Shown: positions 1 through 11,856 of the stretch, piece after piece
Numbering within the stretch: position 1 is the first letter of the stretch
Layout: each line of letters opens with the position of its first letter
Source of the DNA: Amphimedon queenslandica
Lineage: Eukaryota; Porifera; Demospongiae; Haplosclerida; Niphatidae
Direction: 5' to 3'
Assembly (NCBI RefSeq): GCF_000090795.2
Contig: NW_003546258.1
Location: 477,060-541,059, forward strand
Length of the DNA stretch: 64,000 bases
The notes under the pieces: model-generated
Databases searched by the model: none
The model's input: only the letters and a program-made list of their open reading frames with translations
Told to the model about the DNA's origin: nothing
Translations under genes and position numbers: made by a program

Positions 1-50
1 TGTAGTATCTTCTTTGCCACTTTCTGTTGCCAATTCTTACTCAGCAGTAG
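1..50 (-). pseudogene. Fragment resembling the last PANK exon
   Basis: On the minus strand this stretch closely matches the C-terminal coding end of the pantothenate kinase gene that ends at 667 (compare 688-730). Both can be read as [10 protein letters not shown], with a one-base indel and a few substitutions between the copies. In this copy an in-frame TAA sits just before the ELATES codons, where the intact gene reads through with Glu. It is therefore either a decayed partial duplicate or the edge of a second PANK-like gene lying to the left of the window. The match fades beyond about position 45. Confidence 0.5.
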
Positions 51-666
51 TTCCTTGAGTGATCATGTACTCACAGTAGAAGAAGACTCAAAACTGACAA
101 GTGGAACAATTTGAGGCATACCAACTACCGGCATAAACATAATTGCTATATTAAAAAGAGCTGCAAGACTATGCACAAATACAGGAATGTTGTCATTATG
201 AGAGAAACAGTTTTAAAATCTCCTGATAAATCACTAAGCTATACACACATACTTTCAGTCAAGCATCATACTTATAATACTACGAATGTACATGTACATT
301 TAAGAATACCCTAAAAGCTCACGCCAATCAAGATTATTGTAGTTCTTAAAAATAATTAATTTCAATAATTACTGTTTCAAATCCAAAGAAAGTGTCCACT
401 TTATATTTGTTGAGAGAACTACACCTTATGATAACTTCTACTGTATGTGTGTGTGTGGAATTACTACATGTAGTCATGATCATTATCATTAATGAACTGA
501 TAAAATAAAATTAATATTGTGAATCAGAGAGAGAACAGAGTATACTTGGGAAGAAAGAAATAAATGAGAAAAAATCACTCAAAAAAATAAAAGCAAAAAA
601 CGATAAATGATAAATATAAATAAGAACTGGATGCATGATTGTTTCTTATAAACTGGTTCAATTCAT
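51..666. other. Intergenic, no gene seen
   Basis: AT-rich sequence with a short TACATGTACAT run near 286 and a purine-rich tract near 540-600. It lies downstream of the pantothenate kinase stop codon. Short reading frames here have no recognisable composition or splice context. Confidence 0.5.
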
Positions 667-3600
667 TTACTCAGAGTCAGATCTCTTGTAGTCATCTTCC
701 TTGCCACTTTCTGTTGCCAATTCTTCCTCCAGTTTCATGATCATACCACCTAGTGCTCCAAAGTATCCTTCATGTCTAAGGAAGAGTGCTCTTATGCTAC
801 CCTGTGACCAATACTCCATTGCATATGAGAGCATTTGAGTAGAAAGAACATTATCACACAAATAGTTACCAACAAACACTACACGCTCTATACCCTGGAA
901 ATGAGAAATGAAAAACTTGATACACAATATTTGCTTCATTGATTAGTGGATGTTTTGATGGAATACCACTACATGTACATACAATACATGTACATGTAGG
1001 TATAGGGTCTTTGGCATGATTTACGAGTAACTTTAAAAATTCATAAAAAATCTCATTTCGATCGGAACGAGCTCAAAGTTGAAACATAACATAAGAACAT
1101 GTACGTGAACCAGATACTATTAATTATAATGTATGAATACATATTCCTCCTAACACTTACCACTATTGATGCACACATTCTAGCAATGGCTCCAATGTTA
1201 TTGGTGACTGTCACAAGTGAAGCACGAGCAAGATCAGCTGGGCTAGCCTCGTCCCTACGATCTTTATGCATCATGTGACCAAAGCTGAAACATATAAATA
1301 ATACATTTAACCACTTGAGGGGGTCAGTAATGTTCTCTCTCTCACCTTGAAGCTACCACGTTTCCAGAGAGACCAAGCTTGTGGTAGTCGCCTCCATAAA
1401 TATCTCTCACCATCTTGTCTACTTTGGTGTGATCTCCTTTCTCTGCTAGTGTGATGGCGTCTTGAAAGTTATCACAGCCAGTCAGTAAAGAACATAACCC
1501 AAGGAAGGTACCACCTCCTACACTGGTCCCTAGGGATTAATATGTACAATGTACATGCAGTAAAATTTTACTAGATAATCTAAGAAGTGAAGCAAAAATA
1601 CTGTACAGTGACACTAAATTGTGCAATTGCACTGGATTTAGCTATTAAACAATTGTTTTATACTTGAAAATTTTAGCATGGACACTACAGTCTAAACCCA
1701 CTATACAATATACAGTACATGTACATGTACATGCATGTACATGTACATACCTCCAATACGTTTAAATTGTGAGGGACCAGTGACATGTAATATACTGACT
1801 CCCGATCCAATATTAACAATAATGAATGGATAGATCCCAGGATCAAATTTAAATACTTTCTTTCTCGCCAGGTCGGGTTTTTTAGGGTTCTCCCAGTAGT
1901 AGCACTCGTCGGGTAAGTGTCGACAGAAATACTGAACTCCTCGTACCAAGGTTTCCATCTCATCGTACTTGTGTAATGCTATACCTAATCTCTGTGTAAA
2001 GAAATAATGGATGATTATTTGTGCAAACATTACAGTGAAACTGAAATAAATGTACGTGTACATGTACATGTATTTTAACAGTCACAACATAAGTATTGAT
2101 ACATGTACATGTACATGACTGTGCTACTGATACTGTGCTACTGATACTGGTATCAATGTACATGTACATGTACATGTATGCGTGTTACATTACATGTATT
2201 TCATGATGATAATAAGTTTGAAATGATCTTACTTCTTGAAAGTCGTCTTCAAATTTAAAAGCCCCGCCTCCAGTGGCACAGACTACTTTTGAAAAGTCAT
2301 TGAGGTTATATTCTCGGACCATGTTCATGAATCCTGACATCCGTGAGGTGGCAAACTTTATGAAATGGAGTGTACCTTTTCGACCACCAAACTCTTGAGA
2401 AGGCATCTCTAAATGATCATCACGTACCCCTTTAGGAGAAAAAGGGAGATGAAGAAAGCAAGGTGAGAGATAGAAAAAAGAGTAAAGAATTTATTAAGAA
2501 GGCACAAAACATCATTAATTTTCCTTATAAAGTACATACAACATCACTACATGTTGATCCTCTATCATGTCCACACATGTTAAGGCGTGTTTACAATATG
2601 ACATTAGGCCTGTGTACTGTCAATTTTTAATCAAAAGAGTGGGCGATTTAACATTTTGACATAATTATGTTTTCCACTAGAATAGAGCCAAATCCTATTC
2701 CAGCATCATGCAATGTAATATTGTAAACCAGCCTTTAGACTTCACCACTGCAATACATTAGCTTCACTCTAATCATCTTAGCAGGAGTGACCCATATACC
2801 AATAGAACCCATACAAGCTACTACCATACACTATAGACACCACAACTTGCTAAAAAGATACTTCCCATAATACTTTCTAGTCCTTACCTGAAGACCCGTA
2901 CGTTCGATTAGACTTTAAAAACTCTCTCATTTCTGCTATACCGAGTGATTCCTCTTGGCTGGATCCATTGGCGACAGGACACTCGAAATAAACACATTTA
3001 ACTAGCGAGCCACCAATATCAACACCAAACCATTGGCTATCTGAAATAGAATAAAGAAATGAAATTATGAAGGGCTTCTATAGTAATAATACACTCTATA
3101 TTATGGACTCTTTGTACAAAAAAGTTGCTCTGATATACAGAGGTGTCCTTTATGTGGAGGTTATTTTATACAGTAAGGAATGTAATTGGTACACTAGGTG
3201 CTGTCCGTTAAACTGAGGGTCATGTACATGTATAGTGTTTTTATGCTATAGAGCGTCCGTTAAAGAAGGCTACACTATAATGGGCAAACTTACATGTATA
3301 CTAGTGGTAGCCTGAGAAGTACATACACGTACACATGGAATCATTATAGTTTTAAGTGCTGTCATTATGCAAGCAAATTTGCCATAAATATTATAATTTA
3401 AAATTTAAATTATACATGTAGGACAATAAGATTGCTTGATACGTGCACAACCGTAATTTCATTTTATAAATAATTTGCACTTTTGCATCATTCAAAGACA
3501 CAACAGCTGCTGAAAAGTGCAAACGAGCAAATTAAAAAATCACATGATGACTTTTAATTCAAATGATCAACAAAATGGACCCAAAATAAAAACAAAAAAA

Positions 3601-3784
3601 TACCCTGCAGCTGCAGCAGAATAAATACAGAAAATATACTAAAATTACCTAAATGCACCCGAGTAAAAGGCAGTCCTGTCACTGCTGTAGAACAAGATGA
3701 AGAATAAAGAGACTCTGAAGAAGAGCTGAGGGAGGAAGGACGGTCAGATATTGGGCTTTCGGCAAATAGTTCGTCCGTATCCAT
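667..3784 (-). CDS. PANK: Pantothenate kinase (PANK1/2/3 type), seven exons
   Basis: Phosphorylates pantothenate, the first committed step of coenzyme A synthesis. Exons by eye: 3784-3649, 3040-2888, 2429-2233, 1991-1751, 1529-1346, 1284-1161 and 894-667. Exon 2 holds the N-terminal nucleotide-binding motif [16 protein letters not shown], exon 3 has [11 protein letters not shown] and [14 protein letters not shown], exon 4 has [12 protein letters not shown], and exon 5 has [15 protein letters not shown] and [12 protein letters not shown]. Exon 6 carries [20 protein letters not shown], and the last exon has VVFVGNYL and [14 protein letters not shown]. Exon order and motif order match animal PANK throughout. 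The start at 3784 gives a Ser-rich N-terminal extension; an in-frame ATG at 3850 is an alternative. It is divergent from SUCLG1 with 233 bp between starts. Introns carry a fold-back element and a degenerate subfamily B repeat. Confidence 0.93.
1005..1100. repeat. Degenerate subfamily B tandem-repeat unit
   Basis: Part of one unit of the dispersed 180-186 bp repeat: it has the 'aactttaaaaattcataaaaaatct' type block, 'gatcggaacgagctcaaa' and 'acataacataagaacatgta'. It lies in the last intron of the PANK gene, ending before exon 6. Confidence 0.6.
1714..2178. repeat. (ACATGT)n palindromic simple repeats
   Basis: Clusters of the self-complementary hexamer TACATG at 1714-1750, 2050-2072, 2099-2118 and 2156-2178, lying in PANK introns on both sides of exon 4 (1751-1991). 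The same repeat recurs across the window, for example near 7927, 22681, 36160-36210, 38877-38905, 49525 and 50690-50830. Confidence 0.8.
3083..3300. mobile_element. Fold-back element, 'ggacac' family
   Basis: Imperfect inverted repeat in a PANK intron with the recognisable block 'acagaggtgtcctttatg' plus 'ggaatgtaattggtacacta'. Related copies lie at 57125-57310 (opposite orientation) and 59670-59830, with a more diverged relative at 17383-17575. It is non-coding and MITE-like. Ends were placed by eye. Confidence 0.6.
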
Positions 3785-4017
3785 TCTAAATGAAAGGTCT
3801 AGAGATGAAAAGAAAGATTGAGGTGTCTTATTGTCGTGAGAATCAGTCAATCAGTTTATCAGGCGAGACAAGACTCGAGAGAGAAATGATCACCTTATCA
3901 TGCGTCTACAATTTGTTTTCATGAAAGAATACGGAGCAATCTGATTATAATAAACTGAAAATATACGGAATCAATAAGCTTAAACCGGAAGTGGATTTAC
4001 GTTAGGGCGTGGTTAAA

Positions 4018-6138
4018 ATGGCTGCCATGAGGACTGCATATAATCTGCAAAGGACAGGGAGTTTAGCTCGAGCCCTTCGGATAGCACCTCTACTATCAAG
4101 TAATTAATAAGAAACTACTCCTTTCTCTTTTTACCATCAAACAGCAACCAATGGTGGCCTACAGACAAAGAGATATTCCTCAAATAGTGGTTATGATGGC
4201 ACCAGAAGAAACCTTATGATTAGCGAGAACACTAGAGTTATCTGTCAGGGCTTCACGGGAAATCAAGTAAGCAGCATCTGTTTTATTAACCAAGAGAGGG
4301 TTGTTTCAACTGTCAATCGGGTAGCTGTCAATTTTATTTTTTTGAAATTTTTGTTTGTAAATCACAAATTAACACTTTAAAGTTCCACCTACTTTGACTA
4401 GGGTACCCTGCACTCTGAGCAGTCGATTGAGTATGGAACTAATGTAGTGGGCGGGGTTACGCCTGGTAAAGGAGGACAAACAAATCTTGGAAGACCTGTT
4501 TTTAATACAGTGAAAGAGGTGTGACCAAACTATATAATACTAATCGTACTTATCTTACTTATATTTTAGGCCAAAGAAGCGACAGGTTGCGACGCTTCCA
4601 TTATATTTGTACCACCTCCTGTAGCTGCTCGTGCCATACTGGATGCCATTGAAGCAGAGATTGGTTTAGTGGTTGTCATTACGGAGGGAATTCCCCAGCA
4701 AGACATGGTCAAGGTAACAGCAGCTGGATAAAAGAAAAGAAGGAGGACATTTTTTATTATTATTTTAGGTCAAACACACTTTAATTAGACAAAATAAGAC
4801 AAGAATGGTCGGACCCAACTGTCCCGGAATTATCAGGGTTAGTTAACTTGAAATTTGCTTGGCACTAAAAATTTTTGACAATCATGCATGATTGAGTATT
4901 GACATAGAGATTAGTCTGATGTGAAATTGGGAATACATCAAGATCTACTGTATCTATATTGCTTTGCTTGCTTAGGCCCAGATCCTTAATTCATCTATTT
5001 ATTTATGTTTGTTCATTTCATTTCATTTAGCCTAGTCATAAAATAAAGATGGGGATTATGCCTGGATTTATACACCAACCTGGTAGAGTTGGCATAGTAT
5101 CAAGATCAGGTACACTCACTTACGAAGCAGTCTGGCAGACTAGCAATGTTGGATTAGGGCAGTCTCTTTGTGTTGGTAAGGGAAAGGATCACACGTATAT
5201 CATGTGACAATCACACTATGTGAATTGATTATAGGCATTGGTGGGGATCCTTTCAATGGAACCAACTTTGTTGATTGTCTTGATGTGTTTTTAAAAGACC
5301 CAGACACAGATGGTGAGAGAGAGATTTCACACACATACACTGATAATGTTCTTGTAATGTTAATGTTACAGCTATTGTACTCATTGGAGAGATTGGTGGT
5401 TCAGCTGAAGAGAATGCAGCAGAATATTTACAGGAACACAATTCAGTAAGAGACCATTACTGACCTCAAATACCTAATGTACCCGATTCACATTATGTGC
5501 ATAGGGACCCAATGCTAAACCAGTAGCTGCCTTTATAGCAGGACTGACAGCACCTCCTGGGAGAAGAATGGGTTAGTTTGTATGCACCATAATACATGAA
5601 CACTGTATGGAGTGACCAGTGTGAATCAGTAATGTAATACCTGAGTCTCTTGATATCTGCCCTCAGCTTCACCTCAATCAGATATCTCAATCCTCGGGTA
5701 TTACATTACTTCTTAATATACCGTATAGCGGGAAATTTTGGAGGGAATTAAATTTGGTGTATTGATAGCCATTCGCCAAAATAAAATCTCCCATTTTGAG
5801 TCAATTATACGCATGCTCAATGTCACATGGCCACAAATTTGCCAAATTAAAATTCGCCAATCAAAATTTCCCGCTATATGGTACACACCTTGAATCTGTA
5901 CTCTGGATATAAATTGAATGTACAGTATGATCCTTTGTCCATATTAGGTCATGCTGGTGCTATCATATCTCAGGGTAAAGGCGGAGCTCAAGAAAAAATA
6001 AAGAGTTTAGAAGCAGCTGGAGTGCATATCGCCAAATCACCAGCACTTATGGGAGAAACTATTAGAAAGGTACGAGAGATCCGTCTGTTTAAAATTAACT
6101 AATTTTTATAGGCAATGGCAGAAGCTGGTAAACTTTAG
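4018..6138 (+). CDS. SUCLG1: Succinyl-CoA ligase, alpha subunit, mitochondrial
   Basis: Alpha subunit of the TCA-cycle enzyme that converts succinyl-CoA to succinate with ADP or GTP phosphorylation. Eleven short exons can be read in phase, from 4018-4099 and 4145 onwards to a final exon ending in AMAEAGKL and TAG at 6136-6138. Landmarks in order: [98 protein letters not shown] (the active-site His) and [10 protein letters not shown]. The first about 30 residues are rich in Arg, Ala and Leu, as expected for a mitochondrial transit peptide. Introns are down to about 46 bp. It is divergent from PANK, and the initiator has AAAATGGCTGCC context. Confidence 0.96.
5628..5710. mobile_element. 83-bp palindromic element, copy 1
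   Basis: Ends AGTAATGTAATACCTGAG and CTCGGGTATTACATTACT are near-perfect inverted repeats around a core. A second copy at 43709-43793 has the same core in opposite orientation. It sits in a SUCLG1 intron. Confidence 0.75.
5719..5884. mobile_element. Fold-back element, CCGTATAGC family
   Basis: Starts ACCGTATAGCGGGAAATTTT and ends with the near complement AAATTTCCCGCTATATGGT. The arms contain the TTTGGCGAATT-like blocks of this family, and the centre has GCATGCTCAATGTCACATGG. It is inserted in the same SUCLG1 intron as the 83-bp element. A close relative lies at 63111-63318. Confidence 0.75.
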
Positions 6139-6300
6139 CTAGTTAACATGTTAACATAAGCAGCAAAATATCACGAGTCGTGGACATATAGAAATAATTA
6201 ATATTCATAACATTAATTGTTATTATTAATTAATTAAAAATTGATACTATTATGTTAGCGGTGGATAAAATAATACTAATAATAATAATATAATACTAGT

Positions 6301-8762
6301 TTACAAAACTGGTTTTGTTCCTATCCCTCCAGCCAGTTCAAACACACTTTGAGCAACAGCAATACCTAAAGAATGAGCTTCCTCCTACAATCATAAATAA
6401 AGGAGGCGTGGCTCATTAATTAACGACTATGAAATGATTAATCTCACTTTTGTTTCAGCTTCTGCATAAACTCTAACAATGTCTTCGGTACCAGATGGTC
6501 TGTATATCAGAGAACAGCTGGTAATACTGACTCCTCCCCTTCCATCACTCACCTAACAAAGGATCTTCCCTTACTGACTGTATTTACTAATTTATCAATA
6601 AGATCTTGTAGCCCGTCTGGTTTGACACACTTCCTCTCTTCATCAGCTGTCTTTATAACCTGACGGTCTTTGACCTTTTGATTATAAATAATATTAATTA
6701 ACTAATAATAGTTATTGTTAATTACTTTAACTTTTATTTGTTCGTTAGGTAGATCTGTATAGAGGTTAGCCCAATCATCAAAACTCCACTTAATAATAAT
6801 AATTAAATAATTATCAGTGCTCTCTCTCTCTCACTCACTTTTTTATGCGACAGTATAACTTGAACTATTAACATGTCAGATATTGAGTCACCTGTAGTCT
6901 GAAGAATAAAAAGATTCAGTTAATTTATGTAAATATATTGACTGTGTGAATTTTGTCTAGTTTGATAGTTGGACATTACCTGATTAGTTAAATCAATGAG
7001 GTCCAGGAGAGCCTTACCACTGCTTCTAACATCATCGGACAATCTAAAATTAGTACAAATAAACGTAATATACCACCATATTAACATACTTCTCATTATG
7101 CACGAATGCCTTGATTCGTTCTACAGCAGTATCACTGTAGAGTACAGTCCCATGTCCATTAGCCTCAAAGAAGATTCCGATATCAAATTCTTGAGCTTTT
7201 CGCTGAAGATACTTCACTCCCGTCTCTGTAAAAGTCACTGGTATATCCTATTATTAATGATAATAATGAATAATAATAATAATCTTACCAGTGTCTCTTG
7301 TATGTATGTGGTAGAACTGCCATTAGCATAAGCTGTTTGAATGACGCCTAAAAAGAAAGAGAGAGCCATTCAAATTAAGCAACTTTTTTTTTAAATCGTA
7401 AAAAAACCTTTTAATTGGAATGAGCTCAAACTTGAAACACAAAATAAGTACATGCATATGCATCAGAAAATGTAATAAAAATAGAGAATTCTCTCCTAGT
7501 CATTTTTGGCAAAATTTGGCCAATGACCCTGTACTATAGTACAGGGACTTTGGCCTGATTTTGGAGCAACTTTAAAAATTCGTAAAAAATCTAATTTTGA
7601 TCGGAATCAACTCAAACTTTCTACACAACATAAGTACATGTATATGCATCAGAAAATGTAATAAAAATAGAGAATTCTCTCCTAGTCATTTTTGGCAAAA
7701 TTTGGCCAATGACACTGTACTACAGTGACTTCAGCCGTGTACAATGTTAGTTAATGTGATAGTAACTTACTCATGTTTAGTTTAAGGCTTAACGTTAATA
7801 AATGATCTTTAATGAACATTGCCATCTGTAGAAATAATCATAAATAATCACAATATAACTAATTTATTACATACCAGACTGGCAATTCTGTCTCCATCAA
7901 GCAGAACGAATTTACCTCCATCTATAATACATGTACATGTACAGATACATGTATAACTATCAATGTGGATACCTTTACTGCAGTACCAGAATACAATCCT
8001 GTCTGCGTCTCCATCAAACGAAACATAACAACCACCTGGAACTATTGGTACACCTGGACACAAAGCACATTATTAAGACCACACCCTCTAAACCACACCC
8101 TTTAAAACAAACACACCCTCTTACCGTTAGGGGCAACTTGTGATGCCTTTACAAAATCAGCTCCACACTATAACATTAATTTATTTATTTATTTGTTTGT
8201 TTTGTTTACCATATAATTCAGTTCTCCATTGGTTCCGTCATTATACACTTCAATGTTCATTATGTCCCCGATGTGCTCCAATAGCTCAATCACTCTCCCC
8301 GCCCCCACACCGTTAGCAGCATCCAGTTTCATGACAGGTTTTGAATCTGACACTACCTGGAATAATAATAACTATAATTTATATGGCCAAAACTACATTT
8401 ACATGACATGTGGATAATAACATGTAATTATGTACATGTAAATAACTAATTCTCATTTCAGCTGCTTATGTAGTATTTTAGAACTTGTGTACAAGTACAT
8501 GTATATGTTTAAGGTTTTTCGTGAGTACCTGAGACATCAGTGAGCGAAAGGCCTTGGAGAGTTTTTGATAGTAGCCAAGTGGAGTGGGTTGGCCATAGGA
8601 GCACTGTGAGTTGTGACTTTTGACGATAAAATGTAACTGGGGAGTAGTCAATAAACCTGAATAATAATAAATTTTATTTTATTTTATTTTTCTTCACTAA
8701 TTTTTGTTCATCCTACATCTAAGTGCTCTTTCTGTTTTTATAATGATAATAATAATAATAAC

Positions 8763-8807
<45 letters not shown>

Positions 8808-9848
8808 CGTAGTTCATAAAGGTTATACCGTATAGCAGGTATATTTCCCAGGGAAAATATTTCACAAAAATTGCCTTTCAACCTATTCACAAAAAATTTT
8901 CTTGCGTTTTGCTTCTACTGACCATTATTAGTATGTTACAAAATAATTGTCATAGATAAAAAATTTCATAAATTTTTTAAAACTGCGAAATTAGTGAAAT
9001 TAAATCCCCGTGAAATATATCCCCTATACAATACATGGTATATGTAATTATTGCAAATCAGTCAAAAATAATACGTGTACATGTAAATCATCATTTTGAG
9101 TACATGTACATGCAGTCATTCACATACCATGATCAGTATAACGTACTCCTAATAGCTGAAGGCCATCTTTTAACAAAGCCAACAGACCATCACTGCTCGG
9201 TCTAGTGTAAAAATAGTAAATAAAATATTCACCAATTTCTGTGCTACCTGGTGTCCCTTGCAATTTGAATGACAGGATTATAATTAATATCATTTAATGA
9301 ATATTTATTAACAGTGGACATAATGACCTCCTTTAAATCCGAGCTAATTAAAGGAGAATCATATAGCTTGAAATTATTATTTATTTTCAAACTTTGTCGC
9401 ATTAGCGATTTCCGAGGCCACAGACTCCCATTCTGGTATTAACATTTCCCCTCTTGTGTCGACAAATTTAACCCCATTATCCTAATTAATGCACACATAT
9501 TAAAATAGGATCACACCCACAACTGACCTCCACAGGATTATGAGACGCAGTAATCACAATACCAATAGACCCTGAAATAATAATAAATAAATAAATAATT
9601 ATTTTGTGCTTTACCTCGAGCAGCTCTTGATCTCAGGCCAGCTATGACGCTTGCTCTAAAAAGTACACACTCCAGTAGATTTGCTCTGCAGGTAAGAAAA
9701 GAAAAATTTAGTTTTTATTAAATTTATACCTTCACAAAAATGTCTACCTTTCTCTAAAACCTGCTGTACCGTATGAGAACTTTTTTGGTGGGCCATTAGG
9801 AAACCTGGCCCTGTCTTCAGTCACAAAACCTTCAATAATGGCCTCCAT
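6301..9848 (-). CDS. PGM3: Phosphoacetylglucosamine mutase
   Basis: Interconverts GlcNAc-6-phosphate and GlcNAc-1-phosphate for UDP-GlcNAc synthesis. About 19 small exons read in order. Exon 1 (9848-9748) has [12 protein letters not shown], and near 9550 lies [14 protein letters not shown], the phosphoserine loop. Others are [36 protein letters not shown] (metal loop, near 8000), [30 protein letters not shown] with FEANGHGT (7240-7130) and [17 protein letters not shown] (near 6500, phosphate-binding loop). The C-terminus is [14 protein letters not shown]. These motifs, in particular FEANGHGT, fit the AGM1/PGM3 class rather than PGM1 or PGM2. Start 9848 was chosen because the upstream 51 codons are unlike the family. 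One intron (7378-7740) carries two subfamily B units; another has an (AAT)n run. Confidence 0.94.
7378..7740 (+). repeat. Subfamily B tandem repeat, two units
   Basis: Two successive units in a PGM3 intron, each with 'gcatcagaaaatgtaataaa', 'gagaattctctcctagtcat', the palindrome around ACTATAGT and 'ttttgatcggaatcaactc'. The second palindrome is degraded (actgtactacagtgac). The unit repeats at about 185 bp. Confidence 0.85.
8745..8806. repeat. (AAT)n microsatellite
   Basis: A long run of AAT triplets in a PGM3 intron with one ACA interruption. Similar triplet runs occur at 36408-36456, 39400-39450, 42759-42810 (coding), 45962-45995 and 56985-57015. Confidence 0.85.
8826..9046. mobile_element. 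Fold-back element, CCGTATAGC family (diverged)
   Basis: Begins TACCGTATAGCAGGTATATTT and ends with the rough complement GTGAAATATATCCCCTATA. Internal arms are rich in 'cacaaaaa' and 'gcgaaatta'. It is inside a PGM3 intron. Boundaries are approximate. Confidence 0.55.
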
Positions 9849-10139
9849 TATCTTGAGAAAGTCACAAAGGGGCAAAAATAAGCAAATATCCGTTTCGTGA
9901 ACGGAATAATTATCCGGTAAACTGTTTATACTCACAAAATACGGATTACTTTGCATACAATATCCGGCTGTAAACGAAATCATTATGAAACATGCCTTCA
10001 TGTGTCGTTGATGTTGAAGTTGCTACCAGTTATGTCATCATCATATTACTGTAGCTCTAGCAAGTACAAGAAACAAGAAAAATAGCTTTGGAAGCGAGAG
10101 AGGGAAGGAAGAAGAAATTTGCAGACTGGACTCGTTGGA

Positions 10140-11679
10140 ATGGCATCAATTCATCATTTTGAAGTCTTAACCTCAAACCTGTCTCATCGTGTGAACCAGT
10201 TCCAGTCCCAGTTTGGGTTTAAAGTATTTGCACATTCAGCGACTTCAGACCAACCCACTACTGTGGAGGGAGAGGGCGTGGCTTTACATATTAATTCCGT
10301 CGTCATGGTGATCAGAGGTGTCAAAGGGGTTTCGCCTCCTAATGACTGGATAAGCGACGTCGCATTACATATCTCGTCTTCGACTCAATTTGACGGTTTA
10401 CTTGAACGACTACAATCGACATCCGATGCAAGCGTTTTAAGAACTTCTTGTACGACAGATACTCCTCGACCATTAGCTGAAGGCTTGTTGTGTCCAGCTG
10501 GTACAGGAGATAATACTAGAACTAAACAAAGGAAATATTTTAAAGTATCGAGTCCGTTTAGTTCTGTATGTCATACTGTAATATGTGGAGAGTGCAGTTG
10601 TAAAGAAGGATGGAGGGACGGAGGAGAAGGAGAGGGTATAGAGTGTCTTTTAGGTTTCGTTAAGTGTCCATTGCTTTATGGGGAACCTTGTTCGTCATGT
10701 AGTGGGCGGTTTGATTCTAGTTCTTTGGTATCGAGGCCTCGGGATGTGTCACATGTTGATCATGTGACTTTTGCATGTCACACTCATTCATCTGACGACA
10801 TATTGAAATGGTAAGAGACTAATATTATATATTTATAATATTTTATTATTATATTTTAATATCAATATTATATTTTATTAATTTTATGTATTTAGGTACG
10901 AAAGACATCTTGGATTCCAAAGGTTGCAGATTAACTCTAAAGAAGATGATAATGGTTTTATTTTGGATGGCAGCAATGGGATGAGAATGTTAGCCATGAA
11001 GTACTGGCAATGTTCAGAGACCACGGCTACGTTGGGAGGGAAAGACGAAAAACTAGTTCAACTTGTTTTTGCAGAGCCACTTCCTAATGCAGGTTAGTTA
11101 ATTGAGAATATACATTGTTATTAATTGTTATTAATAGGAAAGAATCAGGTGGGGACTTTCCTTAAGCAAAATTCCGGCCCTGGTGTTCAACACATTGCCT
11201 TTCACACTGAGAATATTGTGGGTGTGGTTTCTAATCTCCGTAGCAACGGCGTTCATTTCATTACTCCACCACCTGAATACTACTCACTGGTGAGTCTGTT
11301 CTAATTGTACTTAAACTGTTTAGCTTCTCTTGCAGTTTGAAAAGATGAACGAGATAAGGAAGGCTGGTGAGAGCGTAGACCTGTTGCAAGAGAATAACAT
11401 ATTGATTGATTTTGAAGAGGAGGAAGAGAAGAAAAAGTAAGAGAAAGAAGAAACTAGCTCTAGTGACAAAGCGGTTTATTAATTTATTTTTAATTTATTT
11501 TCAGGTATCTAATGCAAGTCTTTAGTCATCCTTTATTCGATAGAGAGACATTCTTTCTTGAGATAATTCAAAGACACGGTGCTGCAGGCTTTGGTGCTGG
11601 TAACATCATTGCTCTGTGGAAAGCACTAGAGATTCACTTTAGACGCAATAAAACAATAGGAGGACACTCAGGATACTAG
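10140..11679 (+). CDS. HPDL: 4-hydroxyphenylpyruvate dioxygenase-like protein
   Basis: VOC-fold non-haem iron dioxygenase family, related to HPD of tyrosine catabolism; animal HPDL is mitochondrial. Exons 10140-10810, 10896-11092, 11138-11289, 11336-11436 and 11505-11679 give 431 residues in phase. The iron-binding pattern is visible: VDHVTFACHT (first His, about residue 210), GPGVQHIAFHTENI (second His) and FFLEIIQRHGAAGFGAGNI (Glu). The linking blocks VFAEPLPNAG and ITPPPEYY also fit HPDL better than HPD. The N-terminal VOC half begins directly with SIHHFEVLTSNL. An in-frame ATG at 10119 is an alternative start. It is divergent from PGM3, with 291 bp between starts, and convergent with the VPS33 gene. 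Confidence 0.9.
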
Positions 11680-11856
11680 CCTACGTGTATAGTAATCTAT
11701 TAGTAATCTATGCCCATACCACACTATTAAATTATTATTTATTACACTCATCTGTTGCATATCAAAACTATTAAAATGATTTTAAATCTTAAGATCAAAG
11801 CGTGTGGGTGTAGCAATAATTTGCGTAACTGAAAAAATTATAAACTAATAAAAAAA

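Noticed and set aside
1714-2178. p53-type response elements in ACATGTACATGT runs
   Set aside because: The purine/pyrimidine pattern RRRCWWGYYY is not met; they are simple repeats.
10140-11679. Canonical HPD
   Set aside because: The spacer blocks and the AEPLPNAG and PPPEYY segments resemble HPDL more. The iron ligands do not separate the two, so HPDL is a preference, not proof.
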